Assembly (NCBI GenBank): GCA_900547775.1
Contig: URHW01000005.1
Span: 1 to 50,915, forward strand
Reading direction: 5' to 3'
From: an uncultured Mycoplasmatota bacterium
GTDB taxonomy: Bacteria; Bacillota_I; Bacilli_A; RF39; UBA660
Length of the DNA stretch: 50,915 bases
Shown: in pieces, positions 22,983-31,374 of the stretch
Layout of the letters: the number at the start of each line of letters is the position of its first letter
Numbering within the stretch: position 1 is the first letter of the stretch
The notes under the pieces: generated by a model
Databases searched by the model: none
What the model was told of the DNA's origin: nothing
Seen by the model: only the letters and a program-made list of their open reading frames with translations
Made by a program: the position numbers and the translations under genes

Positions 22983-24902
22983 ATGGAAGAGAAAAATAAT
23001 GTTGAAAAATCAAAAAAGAAACTTGGGATATACTATGGTTTGCTTGTGACAGTAATATGCATAATAGGTGTATCATTTGCGTGGTTTAGATTATATCTAA
23101 GTCAAAGCGAAGATAACACTCTAGCATCTAGAACTTGTTTTAATACTACACTTACTGAAGATACATCTAAGATAGAATTAACGGATGCATTTCCAATAAG
23201 TGATGAAGATGGACTTAAACAAACACCATTTACTTTTACTTTAAAGAATAATTGCGATAGTTATGTTAAAGTATATATTACTATAGATAGTACTTATAGG
23301 GAAAGTACTAGTTCATCTTATTTAAAAGATAGTTATATGAAAGTTAATGTGTCACCTAAAGATACAACAAGTGGTGCTTCTAAAGTATTAGGAAATCAGA
23401 CGTTAACTGATTTGGAAAATAATAGAAAAGGTTACATATTGTCAACTGCTTATTTAAATGCAAATGAAGAAAAAAGTTTTGATTTAAGAATATGGATGGA
23501 CAGTGAAACTACTTTAGATCAAGGGTTAAATAAAAATTGGGCTGGTAAGATAGTTGTAGTAAGTAATGCGAGTAGCGTTCCGACTTTTGCTGAGACAATT
23601 TTAACAAATAACGAAGTTAAAACACCGCTTACAACGCTTGGCAGTGAAATTAGTGCTTATACAAAAGATGACATTTCAGTTATCAGAAATGCAGTAATTT
23701 TTTCTACATCAGATAAAGATTATTATATTACATACGGAACTGGATATGTAGCCAATGGTACAAAATTTGATTTAACTGGAACAGCAGTAACAAGTGATAC
23801 ATATGCTAATTCGTATTCGAGTTTAGTTGGTAAATACTTAGCATCTTCTATCTTCTCTTCTGAAATTGGATCAAAAACTGCAGGAGTAATGCGCAGAACG
23901 ATTGATTTGTCCTCTGTTTTTTATGTTGTAAGTGCTTCGGAAGATGGTTTTACATATAAGGAAATAACTTCAAATAAAAATATATCCGAGGCACTTTTAG
24001 CAAGTACAGAAGATGATTATGGAACAAGTTATTATTTTAGAGGAGCAGTAAAAAATAATTATGTACAGTTTGCGAATAAGTGCTGGCGAATAGTGAGAAT
24101 TGTTGGAGATGGATCTGTAAAGTTAGTTTTACATAATGACAATACATCTGGTGCTACAAATCCATGCGCTGTTGCAAATAATGATAAAGCTGCGGCATTT
24201 GCTAGATATTCTGGTACAACATATACAAGTGTATTTAATGATAATAATGATGATAATGCTTATGTTGGATTTATGTATGGATTAACTGGTGCATCTGATT
24301 ATGCAAACACACATGCAAATACCAAAAAAAGTACAATATTTACTAATCTTGAAACATGGTATAAAAATAATTTGACTGCTTATGAAGATAATCTGACAGA
24401 TATTATGTGGTGTAGTGATAAAAGTGTTGTAACGAATACATCATTCGACCCAAAGGAAATTAGATCAAATGGTTTAGGATATGGTAAGAACGCAACATAT
24501 TATGGTTCTGCTACACGATTGGTTAATGAGAATGATTCTTCTAGTAATCATATTGCTGGTGGAACTGGTCCTAGTTTAAAATGTAATGATGGCTTAAGTA
24601 AAATAAGCTCAAAAATTGGATTATTAAATGCAGACGAAGTGATATTTGCTGGTGCGATTGTATATTTTGGAAATTATTCTATGTATTTATACGAAAATGC
24701 TAGTTCTACATCTTGGTGGACTATGTCACCATATTATTTTAATGGCGACTATGCTTATGATTGGTTGGTAAGTTATGGCTATGTAGATGGCGGTATAACA
24801 GATAATAGTTCAGCCGCAGTGCGACCAGCTATTTCTCTGATGTCTTCGACTATGATTTCAGGTGGAACAGGTACATCAGAAGATCCTTACGTTGTTAATT
24901 GA
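22983..24902 (+). CDS. Large surface protein with a C-type-lectin-like C-terminus
   Basis: 639 residues. A Lys-rich N-terminus is followed by one membrane segment (about 15-35). Residues 40-200 form a beta-rich domain resembling SipW/TasA-associated surface modules ('NNCDSYVKVYITIDS'). A second domain starts near 'NKCWRIVRIVGDGSVKLVLHN' (about 365). The last 60 residues carry 'SWWTMSP' and 'AAVRPAISL' flanking a Tyr/Asp/Asn/Gly/Ser-rich stretch, the layout of C-type-lectin folds of diversity-generating retroelement targets. No reverse transcriptase or template repeat is in the window. It is monocistronic with a terminator. Confidence 0.75.
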   Translation: MEEKNNVEKSKKKLGIYYGLLVTVICIIGVSFAWFRLYLSQSEDNTLASRTCFNTTLTEDTSKIELTDAFPISDEDGLKQTPFTFTLKNNCDSYVKVYITIDSTYRESTSSSYLKDSYMKVNVSPKDTTSGASKVLGNQTLTDLENNRKGYILSTAYLNANEEKSFDLRIWMDSETTLDQGLNKNWAGKIVVVSNASSVPTFAETILTNNEVKTPLTTLGSEISAYTKDDISVIRNAVIFSTSDKDYYITYGTGYVANGTKFDLTGTAVTSDTYANSYSSLVGKYLASSIFSSEIGSKTAGVMRRTIDLSSVFYVVSASEDGFTYKEITSNKNISEALLASTEDDYGTSYYFRGAVKNNYVQFANKCWRIVRIVGDGSVKLVLHNDNTSGATNPCAVANNDKAAAFARYSGTTYTSVFNDNNDDNAYVGFMYGLTGASDYANTHANTKKSTIFTNLETWYKNNLTAYEDNLTDIMWCSDKSVVTNTSFDPKEIRSNGLGYGKNATYYGSATRLVNENDSSSNHIAGGTGPSLKCNDGLSKISSKIGLLNADEVIFAGAIVYFGNYSMYLYENASSTSWWTMSPYYFNGDYAYDWLVSYGYVDGGITDNSSAAVRPAISLMSSTMISGGTGTSEDPYVVN

Positions 24903-24926
24903 TAGGTTTAGGCCTATCTTTTTTTG
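24901..24926 (+). terminator. Terminator of the surface protein gene
   Basis: GATAGG, loop TTTAGG, CCTATC and seven T residues directly after the stop codon. Confidence 0.85.
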
Positions 24927-24969
24927 TCTATTAAAAGATGCTCTTTCATATAATTAAGTGGTGAATATT

Positions 24970-25203
24970 ATGCTAAATGTGATAGATAATGCTTTAAGAG
25001 ATAAGAATTATTATGTTTGTTTGTATGACAATTGTGTTTATATTTATAATTATGAGGCGATTATTTCTTTTGGTAAGAGTTCTATTACTTTAAAGGCTTG
25101 TGATAAGAAGATATGTATTAGTGGTAATGATTTAAAGATTAAGAAGTTAATGACTAGAGAGTTACTTATTGAAGGAGATATTAAAAGTGTTAAATATGAA
25201 TAA
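24970..25203 (+). CDS. yqfC: Sporulation protein YqfC
   Basis: 77 residues from ATG 24970, with GGTGAATATT in front (a GTG at 24958 lies upstream of this SD). The C-terminal half 'KKICISGNDLKIKKLM' ... 'LLIEGDIKSVKYE' matches YqfC. In Bacillus yqfC is sigma-E controlled and required for efficient sporulation; the biochemical role is unknown. It overlaps yqfD by 8 bases, the universal pairing. Confidence 0.85.
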   Translation: MLNVIDNALRDKNYYVCLYDNCVYIYNYEAIISFGKSSITLKACDKKICISGNDLKIKKLMTRELLIEGDIKSVKYE

Positions 25204-26329
25204 GAGGATTTATTTAGAGGTAAGTAATGAACTTAATCGTTTTATAAAGAAGTGTATTGATAATAATATTAATTTGTATAATATAAGTTATGGAAAAGAT
25301 AAGATGGTTGTTTTAATAGATGTTAAGGATTATCTTAAGATAAAGAGGCTTAATTATTATTCTAAGATTAGGGTAGTTAAGTATGATGGCTTATTAAATA
25401 TTAAGAAGATAATTAAAGATAATATGTTTTATATATCAGTTGTTTTCTTATCTTTTATTTGGATGAATTTACTTACTAATTATATTGTGGATATAGAGAT
25501 TATTCATTCTAATAGTGGAATTAGGCGTTTGCTTAAAGAAGAACTTGATAAGAATAATGTTAAGAGGTTTAGTTTAGCGTATTCTTTTGAGGAGTTAGAT
25601 AATATTACTAAGAAGATTTTAGCTGATAATAAGAATAATTTAGAATGGGTTAGTATTAAGAAAGATGGCATGAAGTATATTGTTAGGGCTGAAGAGAGAA
25701 TTATTAAAAGTGAAGTAGTTAGTGATAAGCCTAGGGATATAGTTGCTAGTAAGGATGCTTATATTACGAAAGTAATTAGTAGTAAGGGTAATGTGTTAGT
25801 AAGGCAAGGAGAGTATGTTAAGAAAGGTACTGTGTTAATTTCGGGAAAAATTACTTTATATGAAGATGTTAAAGGAGTTACTAGTGCTAGTGGTAGTGTT
25901 TATGGTAATGTATGGTATGAGTGTACAGTAGAGACACCTAAAGAGATTTCTAGTGAGAGGTTAACTGGTAGGAAAAGATATAATCTTAATGTAGGTAATA
26001 AGATTCTTTTAAGAAATAAATATCAAAATTTTAGACAGAAAAATATTAGGGAGATTAAAATATTTGGGCTTAAGATCAAATTTTATAGAGAAGAAGAAGT
26101 AGAGATAATTAAAACTAAAACGGATGATGAATATGCTTTAAATCGTTTGAAAGAAGAATTTGATAAAAAACTTAATGGAAAAGGTGTGATTATTTATCAA
26201 AAAGTTTTGAAAAAAGATGAAAATAATAGTACAATTAAGTATAGAGTATTTATTATTACAAATGAATTAATTAATGCATACTCTTACTTTGAGGATAGTG
26301 ATATAAATGATACCAACCAAAGCAATTAA
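25196..26329 (+). CDS. yqfD: Sporulation protein YqfD
   Basis: 377 residues from ATG 25196 (an in-frame ATG at 25169 is possible but sits deep in yqfC). The N-terminal domain is basic. One membrane segment lies near residue 85 ('ISVVFLSFIWMNLLTNYIV'), followed by the periplasm-side beta-rich YqfD domain ('SKDAYITKVISSKGNVLVRQGEYVKKGTVLISG' region, about 190-225). YqfD is a sigma-E-dependent mother-cell membrane protein needed for sporulation. It overlaps the VanZ gene by 23 bases. Confidence 0.88.
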   Translation: MNKRIYLEVSNELNRFIKKCIDNNINLYNISYGKDKMVVLIDVKDYLKIKRLNYYSKIRVVKYDGLLNIKKIIKDNMFYISVVFLSFIWMNLLTNYIVDIEIIHSNSGIRRLLKEELDKNNVKRFSLAYSFEELDNITKKILADNKNNLEWVSIKKDGMKYIVRAEERIIKSEVVSDKPRDIVASKDAYITKVISSKGNVLVRQGEYVKKGTVLISGKITLYEDVKGVTSASGSVYGNVWYECTVETPKEISSERLTGRKRYNLNVGNKILLRNKYQNFRQKNIREIKIFGLKIKFYREEEVEIIKTKTDDEYALNRLKEEFDKKLNGKGVIIYQKVLKKDENNSTIKYRVFIITNELINAYSYFEDSDINDTNQSN

Positions 26330-26918
26330 TTTACTTATAGAGTTATGGCCAATGCTAGCGTTATTTTTAATAGTTTTAATAACGTTACGTTTAGTATATT
26401 TGAAAGTTAATCATAAAAAGTTTATTTTATATAAAGAACTTTTATCTTTATCATTTATTATTTATATTTTATTATTGTTTGAACTAGTAACAAGTACTGA
26501 TTTTGAGTCTTATTCAAATAATTTTATACCTTTTAAAGAGATGTTTAGATATAGTTTAACTAGTAAGTTATTTTATCGTAATGTGATTGGTAATATTTTA
26601 TTATTTGTGCCATTTGGTTATTTTGTAAGTTATTATTGTAAGCTTCCAAGTGTTAAATATAATTTGCTTATAACGGTTATTACAAGTACAAGTATTGAAA
26701 CTATTCAGTCAGCAATTGGTAGAAGTTTTGATATAGATGATATTATTTTAAATGTTATTGGAGGAGTTTGCGGATATGTTATCTTTCTTATAACAAAGAA
26801 ATTACTTAGAAAGTATCCTGATGCTTTAAAGAATAATTTATTACTTAATTTGTTGGGGGTTATAACTATTATGGTTTTAGTGGTGATAATATTAAATTTG
26901 TATGGAGTTAGATTATGA
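26307..26918 (+). CDS. VanZ-family membrane protein
   Basis: 203 residues with about five membrane helices. The VanZ signature is clear: 'NILLFVPFGYF' and 'STSIETIQSAIGRSFDIDDIILNVIGG'-type second block (about 130-155). VanZ proteins give low-level teicoplanin resistance in some contexts; most have no assigned substrate. It occupies the place where phoH and yqfF lie between yqfD and ybeY in Bacillus. It overlaps both neighbours. Confidence 0.85.
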   Translation: MIPTKAINLLIELWPMLALFLIVLITLRLVYLKVNHKKFILYKELLSLSFIIYILLLFELVTSTDFESYSNNFIPFKEMFRYSLTSKLFYRNVIGNILLFVPFGYFVSYYCKLPSVKYNLLITVITSTSIETIQSAIGRSFDIDDIILNVIGGVCGYVIFLITKKLLRKYPDALKNNLLLNLLGVITIMVLVVIILNLYGVRL

Positions 26919-27355
26919 ATGATATAGAAATAACTGATAAATATGGATATGGTGATTATGATTATTTAATAGATGTGCTTAATTATACTTTAGAAAAGTT
27001 ACATATAGATGAGGCATGTGCTAGTGTTATATTAACGGATGATGAAGAAGTGCATTATTTAAATAAGACATATCGTGGTATTGATAGAACGACTGATGTT
27101 TTGAGTTTTGCTTTAAATGATGGTGGGACTTTTCCTGGACCAGTTAATATTTTAGGAGATATTTATATAAGTATACCTAAGATGAAGGAACAAGCGATAG
27201 AGTATGGCCATAGTGAAAAAAGAGAGTTATCTTTTTTAGGGGTTCATGGACTATTACATTTGTTGGGTTATGATCATACTTTGGGAGAAAAGGAAGAAAA
27301 GGAAATGTTTGATTTACAGAAGGAGATTTTAAATGAAAAAGGCATTCTCTCTTAA
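26915..27355 (+). CDS. ybeY: YbeY endoribonuclease
   Basis: 146 residues. The metal site 'HGLLHLLGYDH' (His111, His115, His121) is intact, as are 'NKTYRGIDRTTDVLSF' and 'LGDIYIS'. YbeY acts in 16S rRNA 3'-end maturation and 70S quality control. ATGA overlap with the VanZ gene; it overlaps dgkA by 23 bases. Confidence 0.96.
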   Translation: MNDIEITDKYGYGDYDYLIDVLNYTLEKLHIDEACASVILTDDEEVHYLNKTYRGIDRTTDVLSFALNDGGTFPGPVNILGDIYISIPKMKEQAIEYGHSEKRELSFLGVHGLLHLLGYDHTLGEKEEKEMFDLQKEILNEKGILS

Positions 27356-27713
27356 GAGGCTTAGTAGTGCATTTAAGTATGCGTTTAAGGGTTTTGGTAA
27401 GGTTTATAAGAATGAAGATAATATGAAGGTACATGTTGTTGTAGCGATACTTGTGGTGTTATGTGGTTTTTTATTTAAAGTTAGTACTTTAGAGTGGGTT
27501 ATTTTAATATTTGCGATTGGTCTTGTTATTGGGGCAGAGGTGCTTAATACTTGTATTGAGAATTTGGTTGATTTAGTTACTAAGGATTATAATAAGTATG
27601 CAGAGAATGCTAAAGATACTGCGGCTGCTCATACGCTTATATTAAGTATTACGGCTGCTATAATTGGTCTTATTGTGTTTATTCCAAAGTTAATAGATGT
27701 AATTGGAGGATAA
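27333..27713 (+). CDS. dgkA: Undecaprenol/diacylglycerol kinase (DgkA type)
   Basis: 126 residues with three membrane helices. The family motif 'GAEVLNTCIENLVDL' and 'AKDTAAA' are present. In Firmicutes the enzyme phosphorylates undecaprenol for recycling of the cell-wall lipid carrier. The start is inside ybeY with GGAGATTTTAA in front; cdd starts 1 base after the stop. Confidence 0.93.
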   Translation: MKKAFSLKRLSSAFKYAFKGFGKVYKNEDNMKVHVVVAILVVLCGFLFKVSTLEWVILIFAIGLVIGAEVLNTCIENLVDLVTKDYNKYAENAKDTAAAHTLILSITAAIIGLIVFIPKLIDVIGG

Positions 27714-27714
27714 A

Positions 27715-28107
27715 ATGTTTGAAAATCTTAAGTTAATAATTAAAAATGCGTATACTCCTTATAGTAATTATAATGTTGCATGTATTCTAGTTATGAATAA
27801 TAATCAGGAGTTTATTGGGGTAAATGTGGAAAATGCTTCGTATAAGAACGGTTTATGTGCAGAGCAAGTTGCTTTTGCTTCTGCAATTGTAGAAGGTTAT
27901 AAGAAGGAAGATTTTAAAGAATTACATGTTGCTGGTAGTGGTAAGGAGATATGCGTGCCATGTTTTTTATGTAGAGAGCTACTAGTGGAGTTTATGGATG
28001 AAGATGCTAGTGTATTTTGTTATAATAACAAAGGAAAATGTGTAGAATACAAGGTTAAAGATTTATGTCCATATCCATTTGTATTGGAGGATAATGATGA
28101 TAAATGA
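27715..28107 (+). CDS. cdd: Cytidine deaminase
   Basis: 130 residues from ATG 27715 (GGAGGATAAA upstream). The zinc site is complete: Cys48-Ala-Glu50 and Pro82-Cys83-x-x-Cys86. The substrate region 'TPYSNYNVACIL' and 'VNVENASYKNGLCAE' are typical. It deaminates (deoxy)cytidine in pyrimidine salvage. Its position between dgkA and era is the B. subtilis one. It overlaps the following degenerate paralogue by 11 bases. Confidence 0.93.
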   Translation: MFENLKLIIKNAYTPYSNYNVACILVMNNNQEFIGVNVENASYKNGLCAEQVAFASAIVEGYKKEDFKELHVAGSGKEICVPCFLCRELLVEFMDEDASVFCYNNKGKCVEYKVKDLCPYPFVLEDNDDK

Positions 28108-28465
28108 ATTAGAAAGATTACTTAGTAATGCTCATGCTCCTCATGATGCTTTATGTTTTAGTAGTGTTGTTGTTATGAAAGATGGTCAAACTTTTGGGGG
28201 AGTTACTGTTAAAAATAATATATTTAGAGATGCTATATATGCTGAGCAAGCAGCAATTGCTAGAGCAGTAGCGGCTGGTTATAAAAAGAAAGATTTTGAT
28301 AAAATATACATAATGGTGGGGTCAAATAATATAAATGACTTAAAATATCTTAATAAAGATGTTATAATAGAATTTATGGAACCAAGTTCTTTAGTATATT
28401 TATATGATCTAAATAGAAATGAAAAAATATTAAAGGTAGGTAATTTGTTATTTAATATCTACTAG
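28097..28465 (+). CDS. Cytidine deaminase-like protein without zinc ligands
   Basis: 122 residues, clearly a paralogue of the preceding Cdd: similar length, 'YAEQAAIARAVAAGYKKKDF' against 'CAEQVAFASAIVEGYKKEDF', and 'IIEFME' against 'LVEFMD'. The zinc ligand Cys48 is Tyr, and the Pro-Cys-x-x-Cys motif is absent, so it cannot bind catalytic zinc. Glu50 is retained. The reading frame is intact. GGAGGATA precedes the ATG, and the start lies inside cdd. It may form a heteromer with active Cdd or bind nucleosides; both are inference. Confidence 0.85.
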   Translation: MINELERLLSNAHAPHDALCFSSVVVMKDGQTFGGVTVKNNIFRDAIYAEQAAIARAVAAGYKKKDFDKIYIMVGSNNINDLKYLNKDVIIEFMEPSSLVYLYDLNRNEKILKVGNLLFNIY

Positions 28466-28477
28466 AAGGGAGTTTTT

Positions 28478-29359
28478 ATGAGAAGTGGGTTTGTTAGTAT
28501 TATTGGTAGACCAAACACGGGTAAGAGTACTTTGTTAAATACTGTTTTGAAGACACATTTAGCAATAGTATCTAATGTTGCTGGTACTACTAGAAATGCT
28601 ATTCAAGGTGTTTATAATGATGAAGAAGCACAAATTATATTTATAGATACACCTGGATTACATAAGCCTCAAGATAGGCTTGGAAAACTTCTTAATCAGG
28701 ATGCTTATCAGTCATTAGATGATATAGATGTTGTTTTATTTGTAGTTGATGCTAGTGCTCCACTAGGTAAGGGTGATAAATTTATAACGCAGGCTTTAAA
28801 AAGTACTACGGCACCGGTAATATTAGTTTTAAATAAGATTGATAAATTAGATAATGAAGGTATTCTTAATGCAATAAATACTTATAAAGAACTATATGAT
28901 TTTTCAGATATTGTACCAATTAGTGCGATTAAGGATGATAATGTTAATAGGTTAATAAGTGTTATTAAGAAGTATTTAACTGATGATATTAAGTATTATG
29001 ATGATGATACGCTTACTAATACTAGTGTTAGATTTATTATTGGGGAGTTAGTTAGAGAAAAGATACTTAATCTAACTAATGATGAGGTACCACACTCAGT
29101 TACGTGCGTGACTACTTTATATGAGGAAAAGAAAGATATTATTAATATAAATGTGGATATTATAGTAGATAGAGATTCTCTTAAGAAGATTATTATAGGT
29201 CATAATGGTCAGATGATTAAGAATATTGGTACTTATGCTAGAAGAGATATAGAAGCAATGCTGCATAAACAAATTTATTTAGAATTATATGTTAAGACGA
29301 TTAAAAATTGGCGAGATAAAGAAAAGTATTTAACCGAGTTAGGCTTTAAAGATTATTAG
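28478..29359 (+). CDS. era: Era GTPase
   Basis: 293 residues. The GTPase domain has G1 'GRPNTGKST' (10-18), G3 'DTPGLH' and G4 'NKID'; the C-terminal KH domain contains 'IIIGHNGQMIKNIG'. Era binds the 3' end of 16S rRNA in 30S maturation. GAAGGGAG precedes the start. Next in the run comes an unknown gene, then yqzL-recO. Confidence 0.96.
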   Translation: MRSGFVSIIGRPNTGKSTLLNTVLKTHLAIVSNVAGTTRNAIQGVYNDEEAQIIFIDTPGLHKPQDRLGKLLNQDAYQSLDDIDVVLFVVDASAPLGKGDKFITQALKSTTAPVILVLNKIDKLDNEGILNAINTYKELYDFSDIVPISAIKDDNVNRLISVIKKYLTDDIKYYDDDTLTNTSVRFIIGELVREKILNLTNDEVPHSVTCVTTLYEEKKDIININVDIIVDRDSLKKIIIGHNGQMIKNIGTYARRDIEAMLHKQIYLELYVKTIKNWRDKEKYLTELGFKDY

Positions 29360-29368
29360 GAGGAAGAA

Positions 29369-30454
29369 ATGAAAAAAGCGGAAAGAATAGATATAGGAAA
29401 GCAATGTGTTCATAAGATGATAGATGAGAATTTATCATACAAGGATTTGGAATTATTCCCATTTAATGGTGAGATATTTAGCAAAGATACTTTAAAAAAA
29501 TATATAGAACTATATATTGAACAGGAAAGCGTAGAAAATCCAGACAATCCAGTTATAGCAAAGTTCCAAAACTATAAATTAAGATTTATTAGGGGCGGTT
29601 TAAATAAGTTGACGATAGATAATATTATTTCTCTTTCACCAGAAGAATTTAAAGAGTCAATAGGTAAACTAAGTTTAGAACAGATTAAAAGACGCTTGCT
29701 CGTGCTCAGTGCTGATGAAACGCGTGCAAGTGATGTGGCACCTTATATTACTATAATTAATGAATATTTGGATGAGGTAAATAGGGTTAGAAGTGAAAAA
29801 CGTTATGGTAGTGATAATGAAACTTTTGATAATAAAATGAATTACATTATAGATTTATATATTAATAGTCCAGTAATAGAGTTAAGACACCTAAGAATAG
29901 AACCAAATGTTATGGTTAAGACATCTTTTCTTGATCAGGTTAAGAATATTGCTGATGAAACTGTCCATGGTGGAAATAGATATTCTGATCAAATTAAGAG
30001 TAAAGTATCTGCACTTCTTAATGAGGTAAAAAGAAGGGAAGATGAGGCAAGGGATATCATAGTTCTTATTAGTGGATATATTTTAAATGGTATTCCTAAA
30101 GGAGATAAGTTAGAGTCTTTCGATATGTTTGATTATTATAGTTTAACTAAGTATAGTGTACCTGATTTGGCTGCTGCTGCTTTGGCACTATCTAAGCGTG
30201 ATACTGAACCATTAGAAAAGAGTGCTACTGCACTTGCAACGTTTAGAGATAGAGTGTATAAGAGTGATTATAGAACTAGTAAAGAGAATATAATTAAGTA
30301 TCAATATACTGAAAATGGCAGAGTTTTGTTTAGTGATGAAATTGATAGTATAATATCTTATTTAAATGTTAGGGGTATTCCGTTAACTCAAAGAACTTAT
30401 CAAGGCGCTTACCATGAATATGTTAATGGACGTTTACAAATTAAGCAAATTTGA
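29369..30454 (+). CDS. Unknown helical protein between era and yqzL
   Basis: 361 residues, not recognised. It is hydrophilic and predominantly helical, with no signal peptide, membrane segment or obvious catalytic motif. It has a Ser/Leu-rich middle ('SLSPEEFKESIGKLSLEQIKRR' spread over two helices) and 'YHEYVNGRLQIKQI' at the C-terminus. AGGAGGAAG precedes the ATG 9 bases after era, so it is in the era operon. The slot is not occupied in B. subtilis. No function is proposed. Confidence 0.7.
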   Translation: MKKAERIDIGKQCVHKMIDENLSYKDLELFPFNGEIFSKDTLKKYIELYIEQESVENPDNPVIAKFQNYKLRFIRGGLNKLTIDNIISLSPEEFKESIGKLSLEQIKRRLLVLSADETRASDVAPYITIINEYLDEVNRVRSEKRYGSDNETFDNKMNYIIDLYINSPVIELRHLRIEPNVMVKTSFLDQVKNIADETVHGGNRYSDQIKSKVSALLNEVKRREDEARDIIVLISGYILNGIPKGDKLESFDMFDYYSLTKYSVPDLAAAALALSKRDTEPLEKSATALATFRDRVYKSDYRTSKENIIKYQYTENGRVLFSDEIDSIISYLNVRGIPLTQRTYQGAYHEYVNGRLQIKQI

Positions 30455-30470
30455 ATAAATAGTTAATTTT

Positions 30471-30504
30471 AATCCCAATATATAATTAGAAAGGTATTGG
30501 GATT
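30471..30504 (+). promoter_or_regulatory. 10-bp stem-loop at the yqzL start
   Basis: A perfect inverted repeat AATCCCAATA (30471-30480) / TATTGGGATT (30495-30504). The 14-nt loop contains the AAAGG SD-like sequence, and yqzL starts 5 bases later. There is no T run after it, so it is not a standard terminator. Confidence 0.55.
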
Positions 30505-30509
30505 AATTT

Positions 30510-30590
30510 ATGACTAAAAAAGAAGCATGGGAAATGTTTAAAAAAACAGGAGAGATAGAATATTATTTAATGTATAAAAGAGGGAAGTAG
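30510..30590 (+). CDS. yqzL: YqzL-like micro-protein (26 aa)
   Basis: A 26-residue ORF, ATG 30510 to TAG 30590. The core Trp-x-x-Phe-x-x-Thr-Gly-x-Ile-x-x-Tyr-Leu pattern ('WEMFKKTGEIEYYLMY') matches YqzL, a small protein encoded between era and recO in Bacillus, and the location is identical here. Function is unknown. recO starts 1 base after the stop. Confidence 0.75.
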   Translation: MTKKEAWEMFKKTGEIEYYLMYKRGK

Positions 30591-30591
30591 T

Positions 30592-31317
30592 ATGTTAAAA
30601 GCCACAGAAGGCATCATTATTAGTGAAGTAAATTATGGAGAGAAGAGTAAGATAATAAATGTTTTAACGAAAGATGGTATTCTTGGTGTGATGTGTAAGG
30701 GAGCAAAGAGTTTGAAGAGCCCTTTAAGAACTAGTACAATGAAATTTAATCTTTCCTCTTTTTTGCTTTATTATCATGAAAATGGGCTTAGCACTTTAAA
30801 AGAGTGCGACGTTATTTGTGATTATAAGAATATTAAGTCTGATATTTTACTTATTAGTTATATGTCTTATATTTGTGATTTAGCAGCGGGGGTAATGAGG
30901 CAAAATGAAAATGAAGAGATATATAATTTATTGATAAGTACTTTAAGTAAGATAAATGATGGACTTGCTCCTGATGTTCTTACTAATATATTTGAAATCA
31001 AGATGCTTGATTATTTGGGCGTTGGCTTTTCTTTGGATGCGTGTGCTAAGTGTGGTAATACAAAAGATATTGTGACGATAGATCCTGATGATGGCGGGTA
31101 TATATGTTCATCTTGCTATACAAATCAGATAATTTATGATGCGAAGACTTTAAAGATGCTTAGAATGTATTATTTGGTTGATATTGATGCTATTAGTAAA
31201 TTGGATATATCTAAAGAAGTTAAAGATAATATAGATTATTTTTTAAAGACTTACTATGATAGATATACTGGGCTATATTTAAAAAGTAAAAAGTTTTTGG
31301 AAACTATGAAAAATTAA
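30592..31317 (+). CDS. recO: DNA repair protein RecO
   Basis: 241 residues. N-terminal OB fold ('EGIIISEVNYGEKSKIINVLT'-type start), helical middle, and the zinc finger Cys151/Cys154/Cys172/Cys175. RecO anneals SSB-coated DNA and loads RecA with RecR in gap repair. It is tightly linked to yqzL. The SD is AGAGGGAAG inside yqzL. A terminator follows. Confidence 0.93.
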   Translation: MLKATEGIIISEVNYGEKSKIINVLTKDGILGVMCKGAKSLKSPLRTSTMKFNLSSFLLYYHENGLSTLKECDVICDYKNIKSDILLISYMSYICDLAAGVMRQNENEEIYNLLISTLSKINDGLAPDVLTNIFEIKMLDYLGVGFSLDACAKCGNTKDIVTIDPDDGGYICSSCYTNQIIYDAKTLKMLRMYYLVDIDAISKLDISKEVKDNIDYFLKTYYDRYTGLYLKSKKFLETMKN

Positions 31318-31339
31318 CTATTTAAAAATAGTTTTTTTT
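31316..31339 (+). terminator. Terminator after recO
   Basis: AACTATTT (31316-31323), 2-nt loop, AAATAGTT (31326-31333) and eight T residues; the actual loop is probably larger. Confidence 0.75.
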
Positions 31340-31374
31340 ATGATAAAATTCTTTTTAAGAAGAGAGGAATTTAT

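Noticed and set aside
31318..31374. T-box riboswitch before alaS
   Set aside because: The gap is only 57 bases and holds the recO terminator; no T-box motif or specifier stem is present.
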